From the NCBI GenBank assembly GCA_030429235.1, contig JAUIDB010000003.1, forward strand, positions 124,001 through 188,000: a DNA stretch of 64,000 nt. Direction: 5' to 3'. Source of the stretch: Thermoanaerobaculia bacterium (lineage in GTDB: Bacteria > Acidobacteriota > Thermoanaerobaculia > Multivoradales > JAIOJS01). How positions within the stretch are numbered: the first letter of the stretch is position 1; every line of letters starts with the position of its first letter. A model generated the notes under the pieces. That model saw nothing but the letters and a program-made list of their open reading frames with translations, did no database searches and was not told the DNA's origin. The position numbers were made by a program, and so were the translations under genes. Below, one piece after another: positions 64,000 to 64,000 of the stretch.

Positions 64000-64000
64000 C

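Overview
The window is a high-GC, densely coded bacterial chromosome segment. It most resembles an Acidobacteriota genome, possibly of the Thermoanaerobaculia type. Pointers are a GWxTD plus von Willebrand A protein and a second VWFA-related secreted protein (families typical of that phylum), lipoprotein members of the sulfatase fold, a futalosine-pathway menaquinone enzyme (MqnC), a complete Na+-translocating NADH:quinone reductase, and a Gram-negative envelope (RND exporter, outer-membrane barrel, many lipoboxes). The assignment is inference from gene content only. No tRNA, rRNA, CRISPR array or intact insertion sequence was seen.

Layout. 1-7.5 kb (minus): a truncated PHA-system-like gene, then an operon of three tandem HlyD-type adaptors, a MacB/FtsX-type permease without its ATPase, and a lipoprotein of the sulfatase fold. 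7.5-18 kb (plus): the translation and RNA-metabolism block rimP-nusA-infB-DUF503-rbfA-nrnA-truB-rpsO-pnp. It is preceded by a structured leader with an intrinsic terminator, and pnp is followed by a terminator. 18-22.7 kb: a small hypothetical gene, a Nif3-like protein, a translationally coupled CHAD-domain/ParA pair and an exported unknown. 22.7-29 kb (minus): metG-tatD, hslO, radC and an exported repeat protein. 29-37.5 kb: a thioredoxin-like protein, a secreted PqqB-like hydrolase, a second sulfatase-fold lipoprotein, a CheY-like regulator, aroC, a secreted M24 peptidase and mqnC. 37.5-41.7 kb (minus): a signalling cluster made of a PAS histidine kinase, a sigma-54 activator, and a receiver-DUF4388-roadblock protein with an apparent internal translation start. 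41.9-49.1 kb (minus): nqrABCDEF-apbE-nqrM, where nqrM is a 58-residue gene found by reading the strand directly. 49.2-50.3 kb: a CBS protein and a LOG-like protein. 50.3-55.8 kb: an RND exporter, LolA-like protein, outer-membrane barrel and DUF2892 operon, diverging from an ArsR regulator. 55.8-57.6 kb (minus): a three-gene set of zinc-finger membrane proteins and a GspG-like lipoprotein. 57.8-64 kb: two VWA-type proteins, an anchored unknown, a gene-poor stretch and an inverted/direct repeat cluster at the right edge.

The most interesting unit is at 50.3-55.8 kb. The ArsR protein has two cysteines (C43 and C109) spaced exactly as in the persulfide sensors SqrR and BigR. The divergent intergenic region carries two near-consensus promoters. 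Two 19-bp direct repeats, 30 bp apart, each lie on one of them. This predicts sulfane-sulfur control of an RND/LolA-like/outer-membrane export system that ends in a DUF2892 gene, a family often linked to BigR/YgaV regulation. Other leads are the CHAD-ParA pair (possible positioning of polyphosphate granules), the rimP leader attenuator, the ATPase-less efflux operon with three adaptors, and the dual-product receiver/roadblock gene.
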